Source of the DNA: Geminocystis sp. M7585_C2015_104 | GTDB taxonomy: Bacteria; Cyanobacteriota; Cyanobacteriia; Cyanobacteriales; Cyanobacteriaceae | NCBI GenBank assembly: GCA_015295805.1 | Contig: DVEF01000096.1 | Location: forward strand, 1 to 46,148 | DNA: 46,148 nt | Reading direction: 5' to 3' | In this document: in pieces, positions 36,151-45,514 of the stretch | How positions within the stretch are numbered: the stretch's first letter is position 1 | How the letters are laid out: each line of letters opens with the position of its first letter | Notes under the pieces: generated by a model | What the model was told of the DNA's origin: nothing | Seen by the model: only the letters and a program-made list of their open reading frames with translations | Database searches by the model: none | Position numbers and translations under genes: made by a program

Positions 36151-38155
36151 ATGAAGGCGTGTCAATATAAAATTGTCCATCAAGTCAGGGGAAGAGTAAG
36201 ACTCAGAATATTTAACCTCACCAAGACTACAGAAGAGGGATTGGCAAGATGTTTATCAAATCCAGCGGGGGTAGAGAGTTATCGTTTCAACCATGCTGCC
36301 TCCTGTCTTGTGATTTGATACACCCCCCGTCTTTCCCTGACAAGTCTTTTGGATTTACTGTTTTCTTCCCCACTGCCCCAGTGTAACAGCAGGGAGACTC
36401 AACAGTCAGAGGAAGATAAGAGAGAAAACCTGTCTGACAGTATCACCCTGCCACTGATTGCTACAGCCTTAGCCTATTTGAACACTCGTTATCCCTTCTC
36501 AATACTAAAGTGGTTAGCTAGAGGCGCCTTGGCAATGGCAGCCTTGCCAGTGGCAAAAAGGGCATTAAATTCAACATTGACTGTCTGGATTTGACGGCAA
36601 TGGTATTCAGCTGTTTACAGGGTAGACTCTTAACTTCTGCCCTAGTCATAAGGGAGACTTGATTAGGGAATACACCGCCCGTGCTACAGAACGAAAAACT
36701 GCTAGCCTGTTAGACACCATTGGCAAATCCGCTTGGGTAGAAAGAGACGGCAAAGTCGTCAAAATTCCCAGTGAAAAGATAACTGTCGGCGACATTGTTA
36801 TTGTCCACCCCGGTGAGAGGATACCTGTAGATGGTTTTGTATTTTCAGGGTTAGCAAGTGTAGCTCAAAGCCAGCTCACAGGAGAGTCAATGCCCAAAAT
36901 TGCCCAAAAAGGCAGTCATGTTTACGCCTCCACCCTAGTGCGGTGGGGGAAACTAAAAATCCACGCGGAAAGAGTAGGCAATCAAACCCGGGCTGCCGCC
37001 AGTATCCAACTATTACTTAATGCCCCCGTCCATGATACCAGAATGGCTAACTATGCCGCCATTATTGCAGAAAAACTTCTCCTTCCCGGCCTACTATTAG
37101 CGACAATAGTACTGATAATAACCAAAGAGCCAGGGCGGCCTCCATTTTGACTCTGGACTTTGTAACTGGCAACCACAGTATCAATTCCAACAGCCTTTTT
37201 GGGCGCACTAAACCACACTACCCGTCATGGAGTTTTGGTGAGGGGTGGGCGCGCCCTGGAATTGTTGTCGGAAATTGATACTATTGTCTTCGATAAAACG
37301 GGCACCCCCACAGGTGGTGGGGGTAAGTCCAACCTGCAGTGGGATAACTGCCAGAAGACTGCTACAATTGGCTGCATCAGCTGAACAACGAATCGACTAT
37401 CCCGTAGCCAGGGCCATTGTAGACTACAGCCAGCAAGGGGGGGCGGAGATTTTACCAAGGGAAAACTGGAGTTATCAGGTAGGCTCGGGGATTGCTACTA
37501 CTATTGAAGTAATAAATCTTACAGTAGGGATTGAAAGATTTCTATGTTTCTTGGGGATTCCTGTGGAAATTATCCCCCCAAATGGGGCAGTGTATGTGGC
37601 AGCGGGCGATAAATTGCTGGGTTATATCGAGTACAATGACCCCTTAAAACGTCCAGGTTTATCTTTTAACAGGGGATGATCAAACCAGAACGTTGGAAGT
37701 AGCCAACATTCTCGGCATTCCTCGGAGAGTCTACGCGGAGGCTTTTCCTGAAGACAAGGCTAAAATTGTCCGCAGTCTCCATAAATAGGGGAAAGTGGTG
37801 GCCCTTGTTGGTGATGGTTTGAACGACGCTGCCGCCTTGGCTTATGCAGATGTCTCTATCTCTTTCGCCTCCGCCTCTGACATCGCCCTGGACACTGCCG
37901 ACGTAGTAATAATGGATGACAACTTATTAACTCTCCTCGACGCCGCTGCCATTGCCAAAGAAACCAGGAGTTTAATCCGAAAAACTATATCTGTATTATT
38001 AAATTGTTATCATAGCCCTAATATTCGCCTGTACCACTGGCATTAATCCCCTTATTGCCACCATCATCCACAATGGCACAGCTATTCTGGCCGGCATAAA
38101 TAGTCTACGCCCTCTTCTGCCACACCTACTTCCCTCTGAAAACCGGCACAAGTGA
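36151..38155 (+). pseudogene. P1B-type ATPase pseudogene (HMA2/PacL-associated class)
   Basis: This is a heavy-metal P-type ATPase destroyed by several mutations. It starts with an HMA2-like N-terminus (VHQVRGRVRLRI), then an in-frame TGA (36316-36318). Frameshifts follow near 36590, 36655, 37160 and 37310-37380, with another near 37660. A TAG at 37786-37788 stands where Gln would fit. Landmarks can still be read across frames: TGESMPK in the actuator domain, FDKTGTPT at the phosphorylation site (37292-37306; Asp kept, the usual Leu changed to Pro), YPVA instead of HPVA, LLTGDD, and GDGLNDAAALAYADVSIS. The final membrane segments end at NPLIATIIHNGTAILAG. The membrane motif before the phosphorylation site reads VSIPTAFLGAL, so SIPT replaces CPC. 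No functional pump can be made without heavy recoding. The protein upstream is intact. Confidence 0.88.
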
Positions 38156-38271
38156 TAATTTTATGCAATAGTCTAGAGCAGAGTTGTCAGTCAGAGGGAA
38201 GTCATGTCTCTGCCTTGTCCATAATGCAAGAGTAGAAGGGAGAATTTTTGGGAGACTAACCCCGTCCCCCT

Positions 38272-39336
38272 TCAGGGGTAAAATGCTAGAGTAGGCAGCC
38301 CTAACTCTTCTGGCCATCCCATCATTAAATTAAAACACTGAACCGCCTGTCCTGACTGTCCTTTGATGAGATTATCAATGGCAGACATTACTATTACTCT
38401 GCCAGTACGGGGGTCTACCTCTAAACCTATGTATGCCAGATTGGTATAACAGGCCCATTTAGTCTGGGGATAGACTCCCCTATCCAGGATAGCCACAAAC
38501 ACACTATTGCGATAGAAGGCGCGGTAAATGGTAATAAGGTCGTCTGTCACTAAGCCAGGATCTGTTAGGGTACCATAGACAGTGGCCAGAATTCCTCTGG
38601 GCATGGGAGCCAAGTGGGGTGTAAACTGTACTTTTACCTCCCGGCGAGCCAAATCTGAGCAAATTTGTTCAATTTCTGGGGTATGACGGTGTTTAGCCAC
38701 CCCATATGCCCCAAGGGAATTGTCCGCTTCTGCCAAAAGCAAATGAGTCTTGGCCTGTCGGCCACCGCCAGAAGTGCCTGATTTGGCGTCTATGATTATA
38801 CTGTCTGGTACCACCAACCCCTGTTTCAACAGCGGCGCCAAGGCTAATAGACTGGCAGTGGGGTAGCATCCCGGGCAACCTATCAAAACACTATTTTTGA
38901 TTTGTTCGCGGTACAATTCTGGTAAACCGTATACCGCTTTACCCGCCGTTTCCCCATCATCCCTCTCTGTATTGTACCAAGTCCTATAGGTCTCCAAATT
39001 CCTAAAGCGATAGTCTGCAGACAAGTCCAACACTTTGCAACCTTTTTGCAGAAGAGTTGGCGCCATTTTACAGGCCAAGCCGTTAGGAAGTCCCAAAAAT
39101 ACTACTTCGCAACGGGAGGCAATAGTATCTAAGTCTATGGGCTCAATTTTCTTTTTCAACCTATGGTGTAAATGGGGGTATAAGTCTCCATATTCCTTGC
39201 CGGCACTACTTTCCCCTCCTAAGTATGTTATTTCCACCTGGGGGTGAGTTAACAAAAGACGCACCAGTTGTACTCCACCGTATCCTGACGCCCCTACAAT
39301 GCCTACAGATACCTTTTTTGTGTTCGAATAACTCAT
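38272..39336 (-). CDS. argC: N-acetyl-gamma-glutamyl-phosphate reductase ArgC
   Basis: ArgC reduces N-acetylglutamyl phosphate to the semialdehyde in arginine synthesis, using NADPH. The 354-residue protein has the dinucleotide motif [18 protein letters not shown] (residues about 11-28). The catalytic Cys lies in [16 protein letters not shown] near 150-166. It also has the segment [16 protein letters not shown] near 185-200, [10 protein letters not shown] near 218, and the C-terminal [20 protein letters not shown]. The length and motifs are typical. It is convergent with the ATPase pseudogene (about 115 bp between 3' ends) and co-directional with the kinase gene upstream. Confidence 0.97.
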   Translation of the reverse strand: MSYSNTKKVSVGIVGASGYGGVQLVRLLLTHPQVEITYLGGESSAGKEYGDLYPHLHHRLKKKIEPIDLDTIASRCEVVFLGLPNGLACKMAPTLLQKGCKVLDLSADYRFRNLETYRTWYNTERDDGETAGKAVYGLPELYREQIKNSVLIGCPGCYPTASLLALAPLLKQGLVVPDSIIIDAKSGTSGGGRQAKTHLLLAEADNSLGAYGVAKHRHTPEIEQICSDLARREVKVQFTPHLAPMPRGILATVYGTLTDPGLVTDDLITIYRAFYRNSVFVAILDRGVYPQTKWACYTNLAYIGLEVDPRTGRVIVMSAIDNLIKGQSGQAVQCFNLMMGWPEELGLPTLAFYP

Positions 39337-39425
39337 AAGATTGGCAAAGAAAATGGGTAATATCTCTGCTGAATTTTAATATAAAACCTTCCTAAATTGA
39401 TCTTTTTGCCGGCAAGTTTTGCCCA

Positions 39426-40949
39426 TCAAAATATCTTCCACCACAAGTGACTGCCATCGGGGAAAGTGGTAAAGGCATTTACTTTTGCTTTTTTCAGTTG
39501 TTCGCGGTTTATTTTCGCATTTTTCAGATTAGCGCCACAAAAATTGGCATTGGTAACGTCAGCATTGGTAAAATCGGCACTGGTCAAATCGGCTCCCTTA
39601 AAATTGGCATTCTGGAGATTGCTCTTGACAAAATAGGCCTGTGTCAGGTTAGCTTTGCTAAAATTGGCATTGGTCAGGTCGGCCCCATAGAAATTCCCTT
39701 GGCATGCTTGAACTTGACTCAAATTAGCCCCTTGGAGTTGACTGTAACGGAATATACATCTGCTCAGTTTTTCCCCCTCAAGATTCAAACCCTGTAAATC
39801 CTGTTCACTAAAGTCTCTTTTCCCATTTTTTAGAGCTGTAATAAACCTGTACTCATCCCACTTTATTGCGATTTTCTTGCCAGTTTCTTTTCGTTTCTCT
39901 ATGGCTTTCCTTAATTGTTCTTCTGGGGAAACGGTTTTGCTAATCTCTGTGTTGGGGTTACCACCAACACTAAGGTCTGTTTTTGGCAAAGAGGTTATAC
40001 CGGTGTTCACCCCAGATTCCATGGGGATTTTTACCATATTTCCCTCCAGATTTTCAATCCCTAAATCTTCCATCAGTTGCTCAACATTTCTGTAACGGTC
40101 CTTTGTGTTAATGGCCAACATCTTCTCTAAGATTTTCACCATTTTGTCGCTCAAGGAAACCTCATTTTGCCACAACAACTCGCCGGTGTCCGGGTGAATG
40201 GGAAAATTTTTAGGAGACTTTCCGGTTAATAGGTAAAGACAAGTGGCACCGAGGGCGTAAATATCACTGGCATACACTGGACGCATGGCCAATTGTTCGG
40301 GGGGGGCATAACCCATAGTGCCCACAGAAAACTTAGTTAAAGCCGTCTGGCCATAAGTTTTTGCCAGTTGAGTATTTACCTCGTCTTTTACTGCTCCAAA
40401 GTCTATTAGTATCAGTTTCCCATCCTTTTTCCGCCGCAAAATATTAGCAGGTTTTATGTCTCGGTGAATTATTTTCTGGGAGTGAATGTATTGTATAACA
40501 GGGGTGATTTCTGCCAAAAATCTTCTTAAAGCCAACTCGCCGTATACTCCCTCATCCTTTACTTCTTTTTGTAGATTTTGGCCATTTATCAACTCTTGAA
40601 TCAGGTAAAAATGTCCGTTTTCTTCAAAATAATCAAATAGACGAGGTATCTGGGGATGATTGATTTGTCCTAGAGTTTTCGCCTCCCTTTCAAACAGACT
40701 AAGGGCAGTTTTGAAGGCTTGGGGGTCGTCTGTACTTGGTCGTAGTTGTTTTATAACACAAAGAGGATTGCCAGTAATGGTCAAGTCTACACCAATAAAA
40801 GTGGTGCCAAAACCCCCCCTACCCAAAACCTTGATTGCTCGATAACGATTTTTTAGAATCAGATTCCAACCACAGGTATAACACTTTTTGAGTTTGGGGT
40901 GATTTCTGGGCTGAGGGCAGTTAGGATTGAGACAATAACTAATAATCAT
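39426..40949 (-). CDS. spkB: SpkB-like Ser/Thr kinase with Cys motif and pentapeptide repeats
   Basis: This is a 507-residue eukaryotic-type protein kinase. It starts with a zinc-ribbon-like cysteine motif (CLNPNCPQPRN...CYTCGW, residues about 6-28). The kinase domain (about 35-300) has the Gly-rich loop LGRGGFGTTFIG, the invariant Lys in CVIKQL, HRDIKPANIL and DFGAVKD, so it should be active. The C-terminal part (about 385-490) is a run of pentapeptide repeats (ADLTNANFSKANLTQAYF and similar). This cysteine-kinase-pentapeptide order is that of Synechocystis SpkB, a redox-linked kinase of the oxidative-stress response. The cysteines are therefore plausible redox sensors. Substrates are not predictable here. 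Confidence 0.9.
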   Translation of the reverse strand: MIISYCLNPNCPQPRNHPKLKKCYTCGWNLILKNRYRAIKVLGRGGFGTTFIGVDLTITGNPLCVIKQLRPSTDDPQAFKTALSLFEREAKTLGQINHPQIPRLFDYFEENGHFYLIQELINGQNLQKEVKDEGVYGELALRRFLAEITPVIQYIHSQKIIHRDIKPANILRRKKDGKLILIDFGAVKDEVNTQLAKTYGQTALTKFSVGTMGYAPPEQLAMRPVYASDIYALGATCLYLLTGKSPKNFPIHPDTGELLWQNEVSLSDKMVKILEKMLAINTKDRYRNVEQLMEDLGIENLEGNMVKIPMESGVNTGITSLPKTDLSVGGNPNTEISKTVSPEEQLRKAIEKRKETGKKIAIKWDEYRFITALKNGKRDFSEQDLQGLNLEGEKLSRCIFRYSQLQGANLSQVQACQGNFYGADLTNANFSKANLTQAYFVKSNLQNANFKGADLTSADFTNADVTNANFCGANLKNAKINREQLKKAKVNAFTTFPDGSHLWWKIF

Positions 40950-41161
40950 GGGTGTGTGAAAGAATAGCCAATAGATCCAGTTGACAGACTAGTAATGTGA
41001 GAAACTAGTTTTAATTATCAAAAACATTAGAACCCTGTCATTGATGCACCTATTATAGCCGCCCATATGATGTTAACAGTTTTAACTGAGTATTATAGAA
41101 ATACAAACCTCCTTACACCCCCTCCAAAACCCGGAAAACAAATAATACCCACTTTCATTAT
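40950..41161. promoter_or_regulatory. Divergent spkB-phzF promoter region
   Basis: This 212-bp AT-rich spacer must contain promoters for both divergent genes. Two copies of ACTAGT lie about ten bases apart around 40989-41010, and CAGTTTTAACTG (41077-41088) is a perfect short inverted repeat. Either could be an operator. I see no classic promoter pair with proper spacing. Confidence 0.35.
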
Positions 41162-42049
41162 ATGCGATTTAACTTTTATACCCTGGATGTATTTGCCAAT
41201 AAAGTTTTTTGTGGAAATCAACTAGCAGTTTTTCCTGATGCCTCTGGCCTAAAAACAGAAATAATGGCCAAAATTGCTAGGGAATTCAACTTTTCTGAAA
41301 CTGCTTTTGTCTTTCCCCCTTCCCATAAAAATGCCAATTATCTGGTGCGTATTTTCACCCCCGCGGGAGAAATTCCTTTTGCAGGACACCCCACCATTGG
41401 CACTGCCTTTTTATTGGCCTACCTAGACAAATCCAATTCCACACAACTGATTTTAGAAGAACAGATAGGACTAGTTCCGGTAAAAATCTATAGACAGGGG
41501 GAACAAGTAATAGCAACCGAATTAACCACTCCCAGTATTCCTGATTTTTTATACTATGTGCCCCCAAGGGAAACGCTGGCGGCAATCCTGTCTCTTTCTC
41601 AGGAAGATCTGCACCCTAGTTTTACCGCCCAGGCGGTATCCTCTGGCCTACCCTTTCTGATTGTACCCCTTGCCAGTACCTCTGCCCTTTCCCGCGCCAG
41701 AATCAATTATCCTTTTTGGCAGGAAATTTTGGCTAAATCCCCGGCCCCTCACCTTTACCCTTGTGTGCCCTTGAGTGACAGACAATGGCAAGTACGGATG
41801 TTCGCACCCCTATTGAGTATAAAAGAAGATCCGGCCACGGGGTCAGCAGCCGCCGCCCTTGGAGCCTATTTAGCCAGACTGCAACCAGAAACAGATGGTA
41901 GATGGGAATGGCAAATCACTCAGGGGGTGGAGATGGAAAGACCCAGTAAAATTACGGTGATTGCTACTAAACAGGCTGGACAAACAAAAGATATAAGGGT
42001 AAAAGGAGAATGTGTTATTGTCAGCCAAGGGATTTTCCACCTGGACTGA
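41162..42049 (+). CDS. PhzF-family isomerase/epimerase-like protein
   Basis: This is a 295-residue member of the PhzF/DAP-epimerase fold, a superfamily that includes the phenazine enzyme PhzF and many uncharacterised housekeeping relatives. It starts [20 protein letters not shown]. The catalytic Glu lies in [10 protein letters not shown] (residues about 43-52), [19 protein letters not shown] is near 70-88, and the second half carries [19 protein letters not shown] near 222-240. All expected acid-base and phosphate-type positions are present. No phenazine genes are nearby, so the substrate is unknown. The next gene starts 39 bp downstream on the same strand. Confidence 0.88.
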   Translation: MRFNFYTLDVFANKVFCGNQLAVFPDASGLKTEIMAKIAREFNFSETAFVFPPSHKNANYLVRIFTPAGEIPFAGHPTIGTAFLLAYLDKSNSTQLILEEQIGLVPVKIYRQGEQVIATELTTPSIPDFLYYVPPRETLAAILSLSQEDLHPSFTAQAVSSGLPFLIVPLASTSALSRARINYPFWQEILAKSPAPHLYPCVPLSDRQWQVRMFAPLLSIKEDPATGSAAAALGAYLARLQPETDGRWEWQITQGVEMERPSKITVIATKQAGQTKDIRVKGECVIVSQGIFHLD

Positions 42050-42088
42050 CGGGATAAAATAGAGGTGAAAGGTAAAACAGGAGGGAAT

Positions 42089-42817
42089 ATGGCCACGACC
42101 AGTGATTTCCGACAAGCCATTGAAAAGGCCAGAAACCGCGAGCTAGTGGGCCCCAATGTGATAGACAAGGCCCTGCCCTACTTAGGAGGGGGATTAGTCC
42201 TCACCGCAGTGGGGGTTTATGGAGGCTTGGGCATAATACAATCCAACCCTAGCCTTTTCATGTCCACCTTCTGGCTGGCTATTATTGCCGAGTTTATTCT
42301 CTTCTTCATTGCCAGTGGGGTAGCCGAAAGGGGGAATAACGCCAACGCTCTGCCGCTTCTTGCCCTCTATAGTACCCTTAGTGGTTATACTCTAAGTGGT
42401 ATTGTGTTTGTAGCTCTCGGTACCGAGGGTGTTGGTTTTAACGGGGTTGCCCTTGCCGCTCTAGGTTGTGGAATTACTTTTGTAGTAGCAAGAAACATAG
42501 GCACGAATCTGAGTAAAGAGGACGGATGGGCATTGGGGGCCACCGTGGGACTGGGAATGGTGGCCCTTTTGGTAGTATTGTTGCTACAACTGGTGTTCTC
42601 CTTTTTCGGCATTTATACCCCCAGTTGGCTAGAAGTAGGGATTTCTGGGTTGGGTGTGCTTTTGTTTGTGGGGGCCTCTGTGGTAGACTTCTATGTGCTA
42701 CCCAGGACTTACAGGGACAACCAATATTTAAGTGTGGCCCTCTCCATGTATTTGACCTACATCAATCTCTTTATTTTCATTCTCCGTCTCCTAATTGCCC
42801 TAAACCGTCGCGACTAG
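42089..42817 (+). CDS. Bax inhibitor-1-like membrane protein
   Basis: This is a 242-residue multi-pass membrane protein of the Bax inhibitor-1/YccA (TMBIM) type. About seven hydrophobic segments are visible. The most diagnostic parts are LPLLALYSTLSGYTLSGIVF (near residues 88-108), the middle LGATVGLGMVALLVVLLLQL, and the C-terminal VDFYVLPRTYRDNQYLSVAL then SMYLTYINLFIFILRLL, which fits the family's YxDxxNLF-type ending. The start ATG at 42089 is chosen over GTG at 42065 because AGGAGG lies four bases upstream. Bacterial members act as proton-sensitive calcium leak channels or membrane-quality-control partners; the role here is not known. It is convergent with ilvN. Confidence 0.85.
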   Translation: MATTSDFRQAIEKARNRELVGPNVIDKALPYLGGGLVLTAVGVYGGLGIIQSNPSLFMSTFWLAIIAEFILFFIASGVAERGNNANALPLLALYSTLSGYTLSGIVFVALGTEGVGFNGVALAALGCGITFVVARNIGTNLSKEDGWALGATVGLGMVALLVVLLLQLVFSFFGIYTPSWLEVGISGLGVLLFVGASVVDFYVLPRTYRDNQYLSVALSMYLTYINLFIFILRLLIALNRRD

Positions 42818-42850
42818 GGAATTGATAGAGATTAGTAGCATTGATGCTGT

Positions 42851-42881
42851 GGGTAAGAGTGCCCCCTTTTTCCTCTTACCC
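42851..42881. terminator. Hairpin between convergent BI-1-like gene and ilvN
   Basis: A perfect nine-base-pair stem, GGGTAAGAG (42851-42859) / CTCTTACCC (42873-42881), has a 13-nt loop. It lies between two convergent genes, 34 bp after the first stop and 2 bp before the ilvN stop, and could end both transcripts. There is no proper U tract on either strand, so it may act as an mRNA 3' stabiliser instead. Confidence 0.6.
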
Positions 42882-42883
42882 CT

Positions 42884-43417
42884 TTAACTGGCGGAGACTT
42901 TGCCCACAGAATCCATGGTTTTGAGATATTCGGTGTTGACGCCGGACTCCCTGACTAGAGCTATTTTGCCGGTGCGGGCAATTTCTTTAATGCCAAACTT
43001 GGTTAACATGGAGATTATGGCCGCCATCTTGCCCGGATCTCCCACCACTTCTAGGGTGAGGGTATCTTCAGATATGTCCACCACCTTAGCCCTGAATATC
43101 TGAACTATTTGTAACACTTCACTCCGGTTGCTGCTGTTGGCATGTACTTTTACCAACATCAACTCCCTTTCCACACAGGGCACTTCCGTTATGTCCGACA
43201 CCTTAATAACATTAATCAGCTTGTTCAACTGTTTAGTGAGCTGTTCAATAGTCCTCTCATCGCCCGGCACTACCATTGTAATGCGGGAAATCCCTTCCTG
43301 TTCGGCAGGTCCAACCGCCAAACTCTCGATGTTGTAACCTCTACGGGCAAACAAGCCGGCGATTCTAGTCAATACCCCCGCCTCGTCCTCTACTAGGACT
43401 GATATCGTGTGTTTCAT
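42884..43417 (-). CDS. ilvN: Acetolactate synthase small subunit
   Basis: This is the regulatory subunit of acetolactate synthase, the first common enzyme of branched-chain amino acid synthesis. It gives the complex feedback inhibition, mainly by valine. The 177-residue protein has an N-terminal ACT domain ([20 protein letters not shown], with [18 protein letters not shown] near 24-41). A second ACT-like half contains ELMLVKVHA and the [20 protein letters not shown] strand. The length is typical of the IlvH form. It is on the same strand as the protease gene upstream, with 118 bp between them. leuA is about 23 kb away, so pathway genes are scattered. Confidence 0.96.
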   Translation of the reverse strand: MKHTISVLVEDEAGVLTRIAGLFARRGYNIESLAVGPAEQEGISRITMVVPGDERTIEQLTKQLNKLINVIKVSDITEVPCVERELMLVKVHANSSNRSEVLQIVQIFRAKVVDISEDTLTLEVVGDPGKMAAIISMLTKFGIKEIARTGKIALVRESGVNTEYLKTMDSVGKVSAS

Positions 43418-43535
43418 TTATATCTACCGCAAGGATAAGGGTTTACAATAACAACAATAAAACAAATTGTGGCCTGGGAGTCAGCAGAGGGAGAAATGTC
43501 CCCCTACCGGGGGTGGCACGGGGTTTAAGGGCATT

Positions 43536-44711
43536 TCAAGAGCGAAGTTGGGCAGTCTTGATATTCAGTTCTAGTTGTTGGTTGTTGCGAATGACGGTAA
43601 AACGGAGTGTTTGGTTGATTTTGCTTTTTTCCACCAATCTTTGCAACTGGGTAGCATCCTTGATAGGCTGATTATCCACCCTAATGATCACATCCCCACG
43701 ACGCATACCACCGGCTTGAGCGGGGGAGTCGGGCAGTACATTAACTACCAAAATCCCTTCTATTTCCGGCAGATAAAAGCTGGCGTTTGGATCTTGGTTA
43801 TTTTGACGAGCCAATTCTGGTGTAAGATTCACCATTTGAATGCCGATGTAGGGGTGTGGTACCTGTTTACCAGCCGCCAGAATAGGGGTTAACTCCTTAG
43901 CCTTGTTGATGGGGATAGCAAAACCAATACCGGTGGCATCGGCACGAATGGCAGTGTTAATGCCGATTACTTCTCCCCAGGCATTCAGTAATGGCCCTCC
44001 TGAATTTCCAGGATTAATGGCGGCATCCGTTTGTAAAAAATCAATTCTCTTGTCCAGAATCCCCACCTGGGAGGAGGGGCGATTGAGGGTACTGATAATC
44101 CCCAAAGTGACTGTATTATCCAATCCTACAGGATTTCCGACAGCAATAGCCCAATCCCCCACTTTAACTTTGTCAGAATCTCCGAGGATGGCAACAGGTA
44201 ATTTTTGCCCCTGGGGGTTTATCTTTACCACCGCCAAATCTGTTACATCATCCTTTCCTAAGACTGTGCCCTGGAACTTCCTACCATCTTTGAGTGTTAC
44301 AGTCACTCTATCAGCCCCACTCACCACATGGGCATTGGTCAGAATAATACCGTTTTTGTCAATTATAAAACCCGAACCCAACCCTTGCACTATTCTCTCT
44401 CTGGGTATCAGGGCTCGAAACCTATCCCCGAAGAATTGGCGGAAAAAGGGATCATCCAAGAAGGGATCTAAAGCAGGACGGAGGGTTATTATCTTTTCCG
44501 TATCAATGCGCACTACGGCGTTGCCTGCCCTTTCTACTGCCCTAGTGACAAAACTCTCTTCTGTAAGGGGGATATTACGTTGAGCAACACTGCTTTCATC
44601 TACCAGGGCCTGGGCAGTTAAATGTGTCATTCCCCCAAGGGCCAACCCCATTCCCACCACCAAAGCCAGTAGATGGGAGACAAACTGACGCAACGGTTTA
44701 GGAATCCTCAT
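43536..44711 (-). CDS. HtrA/Deg-type serine protease
   Basis: This is a 391-residue trypsin-like protease with one PDZ domain. The N-terminal hydrophobic segment (FVSHLLALVVGMGLALGGMT, residues about 10-29) is a signal peptide or membrane anchor, so it acts in the periplasm or lumen. The catalytic triad is visible: His in LTNAHVVSGADR near 128, Asp in VTDLAVVKI near 157 and Ser in NPGNSGGPLLNAWGE near 234. The PDZ domain (about 280-385) has GGMRRGDVIIRVDNQPI. The layout matches the cyanobacterial HhoA/HhoB/HtrA group, which degrades damaged exported proteins under light and heat stress. Which of the three it is cannot be fixed here. It is divergent from apcF. Confidence 0.92.
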   Translation of the reverse strand: MRIPKPLRQFVSHLLALVVGMGLALGGMTHLTAQALVDESSVAQRNIPLTEESFVTRAVERAGNAVVRIDTEKIITLRPALDPFLDDPFFRQFFGDRFRALIPRERIVQGLGSGFIIDKNGIILTNAHVVSGADRVTVTLKDGRKFQGTVLGKDDVTDLAVVKINPQGQKLPVAILGDSDKVKVGDWAIAVGNPVGLDNTVTLGIISTLNRPSSQVGILDKRIDFLQTDAAINPGNSGGPLLNAWGEVIGINTAIRADATGIGFAIPINKAKELTPILAAGKQVPHPYIGIQMVNLTPELARQNNQDPNASFYLPEIEGILVVNVLPDSPAQAGGMRRGDVIIRVDNQPIKDATQLQRLVEKSKINQTLRFTVIRNNQQLELNIKTAQLRS

Positions 44712-44901
44712 GGTTTTTCAATGCCATGTAAAGATTTTATACTTTTCTTAATCAACAGACGCCAACAAATAAGATAATGGTTTCGCTGTCCATACCATCT
44801 ACCATTCTAAAATATAGGCAATGGCCGCCTCAGTCAGTGGGGAGAGGGCCGGATTTTAAAAACTAATTATTTCCTGGTTGGCTTATATAGGGAGAAAAAA
44901 A

Positions 44902-45414
44902 ATGTTAGTGGATGCTGTCACCAGTCTTATTAAGAATTACGACGTGACAGGGCGTTATTTAGATCGTGATGCCCTGGATACTCTAAAAGAATACTTCAAA
45001 TCTGGCACCGCTAGGGTGAAAGTGGCCGCCATGATTAACGGTAACTCTGCCGATATTGTAAAGTCCGCCTCTCGTCGGCTATTTGAGGAAATCCCCGAGT
45101 TAATCCGTGCTGGCGGCAATGCTTATACCACTCGTCGCTATTCCGCCTGTCTCAGGGACATGGATTATTATCTTCGTTATGCCACCTATGCCCTAGTGGC
45201 CGGTAATAATAGTGTTTTGGACGAAAGGGTTTTACAGGGATTAAAAGAAACTTATAACTCCCTAGGTGTACCCATTGGCCCCACTGTCCGTGGTATTCAG
45301 ATAATGAAGGAGATTGTAAAGGAAATGGCAGCCCAAGAGGGAATCGAAGATACCAGTTTTATCGATTCCCCCTTTGATCACCTCACCCGGGAATTGAGTG
45401 ATGTTTCCGTTTAG
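44902..45414 (+). CDS. apcF: Allophycocyanin beta-18-type subunit ApcF
   Basis: ApcF is the low-abundance beta-like allophycocyanin subunit in the terminal trimer of the phycobilisome core, next to the ApcE linker. The 170-residue phycobiliprotein begins LVDAVTSLIKNYDVTGRYLD. Its bilin-binding Cys83 sits in the motif SACLRDMDYYLRYATYAL, and it ends with LNSLGVPIGPTVRGIQIMKE-like sequence (here YNSLGVPIGPTVRGIQIMKE) and HLTRELSDVSV. The closing part matches ApcF better than ApcB. GGGAGAA lies directly before the ATG at 44902. An upstream in-frame start at 44878 would add eight residues and is unlikely. It stands alone here, with an intrinsic terminator downstream. Confidence 0.93.
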   Translation: MLVDAVTSLIKNYDVTGRYLDRDALDTLKEYFKSGTARVKVAAMINGNSADIVKSASRRLFEEIPELIRAGGNAYTTRRYSACLRDMDYYLRYATYALVAGNNSVLDERVLQGLKETYNSLGVPIGPTVRGIQIMKEIVKEMAAQEGIEDTSFIDSPFDHLTRELSDVSV

Positions 45415-45476
45415 CTATTATTGTCCTCTGTAAATGTCACCCGTGTGAGTATTACCATCTCTAAGACTCAACCACT

Positions 45477-45497
45477 GCCCCTAGTAGGGGGCTTTTT
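45477..45497 (+). terminator. Intrinsic terminator after apcF
   Basis: GCCCC (45477-45481) pairs with GGGGC (45488-45492) around a six-base loop TAGTAG and is followed by TTTTT. It lies 62 bp after the apcF stop and 18 bp before the stop of the convergent LD-carboxypeptidase gene, so it probably serves apcF. Confidence 0.82.
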
Positions 45498-45514
45498 AAT
45501 TTCTATTCCCTCTT

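Noticed and set aside
36349-38046. Several separate small genes in the ATPase remnant
   Set aside because: The short frames at 36349, 36659, 37199, 37245 and 37795 line up in order with consecutive parts of one P-type ATPase, so they are pieces of one pseudogene and not individual genes.
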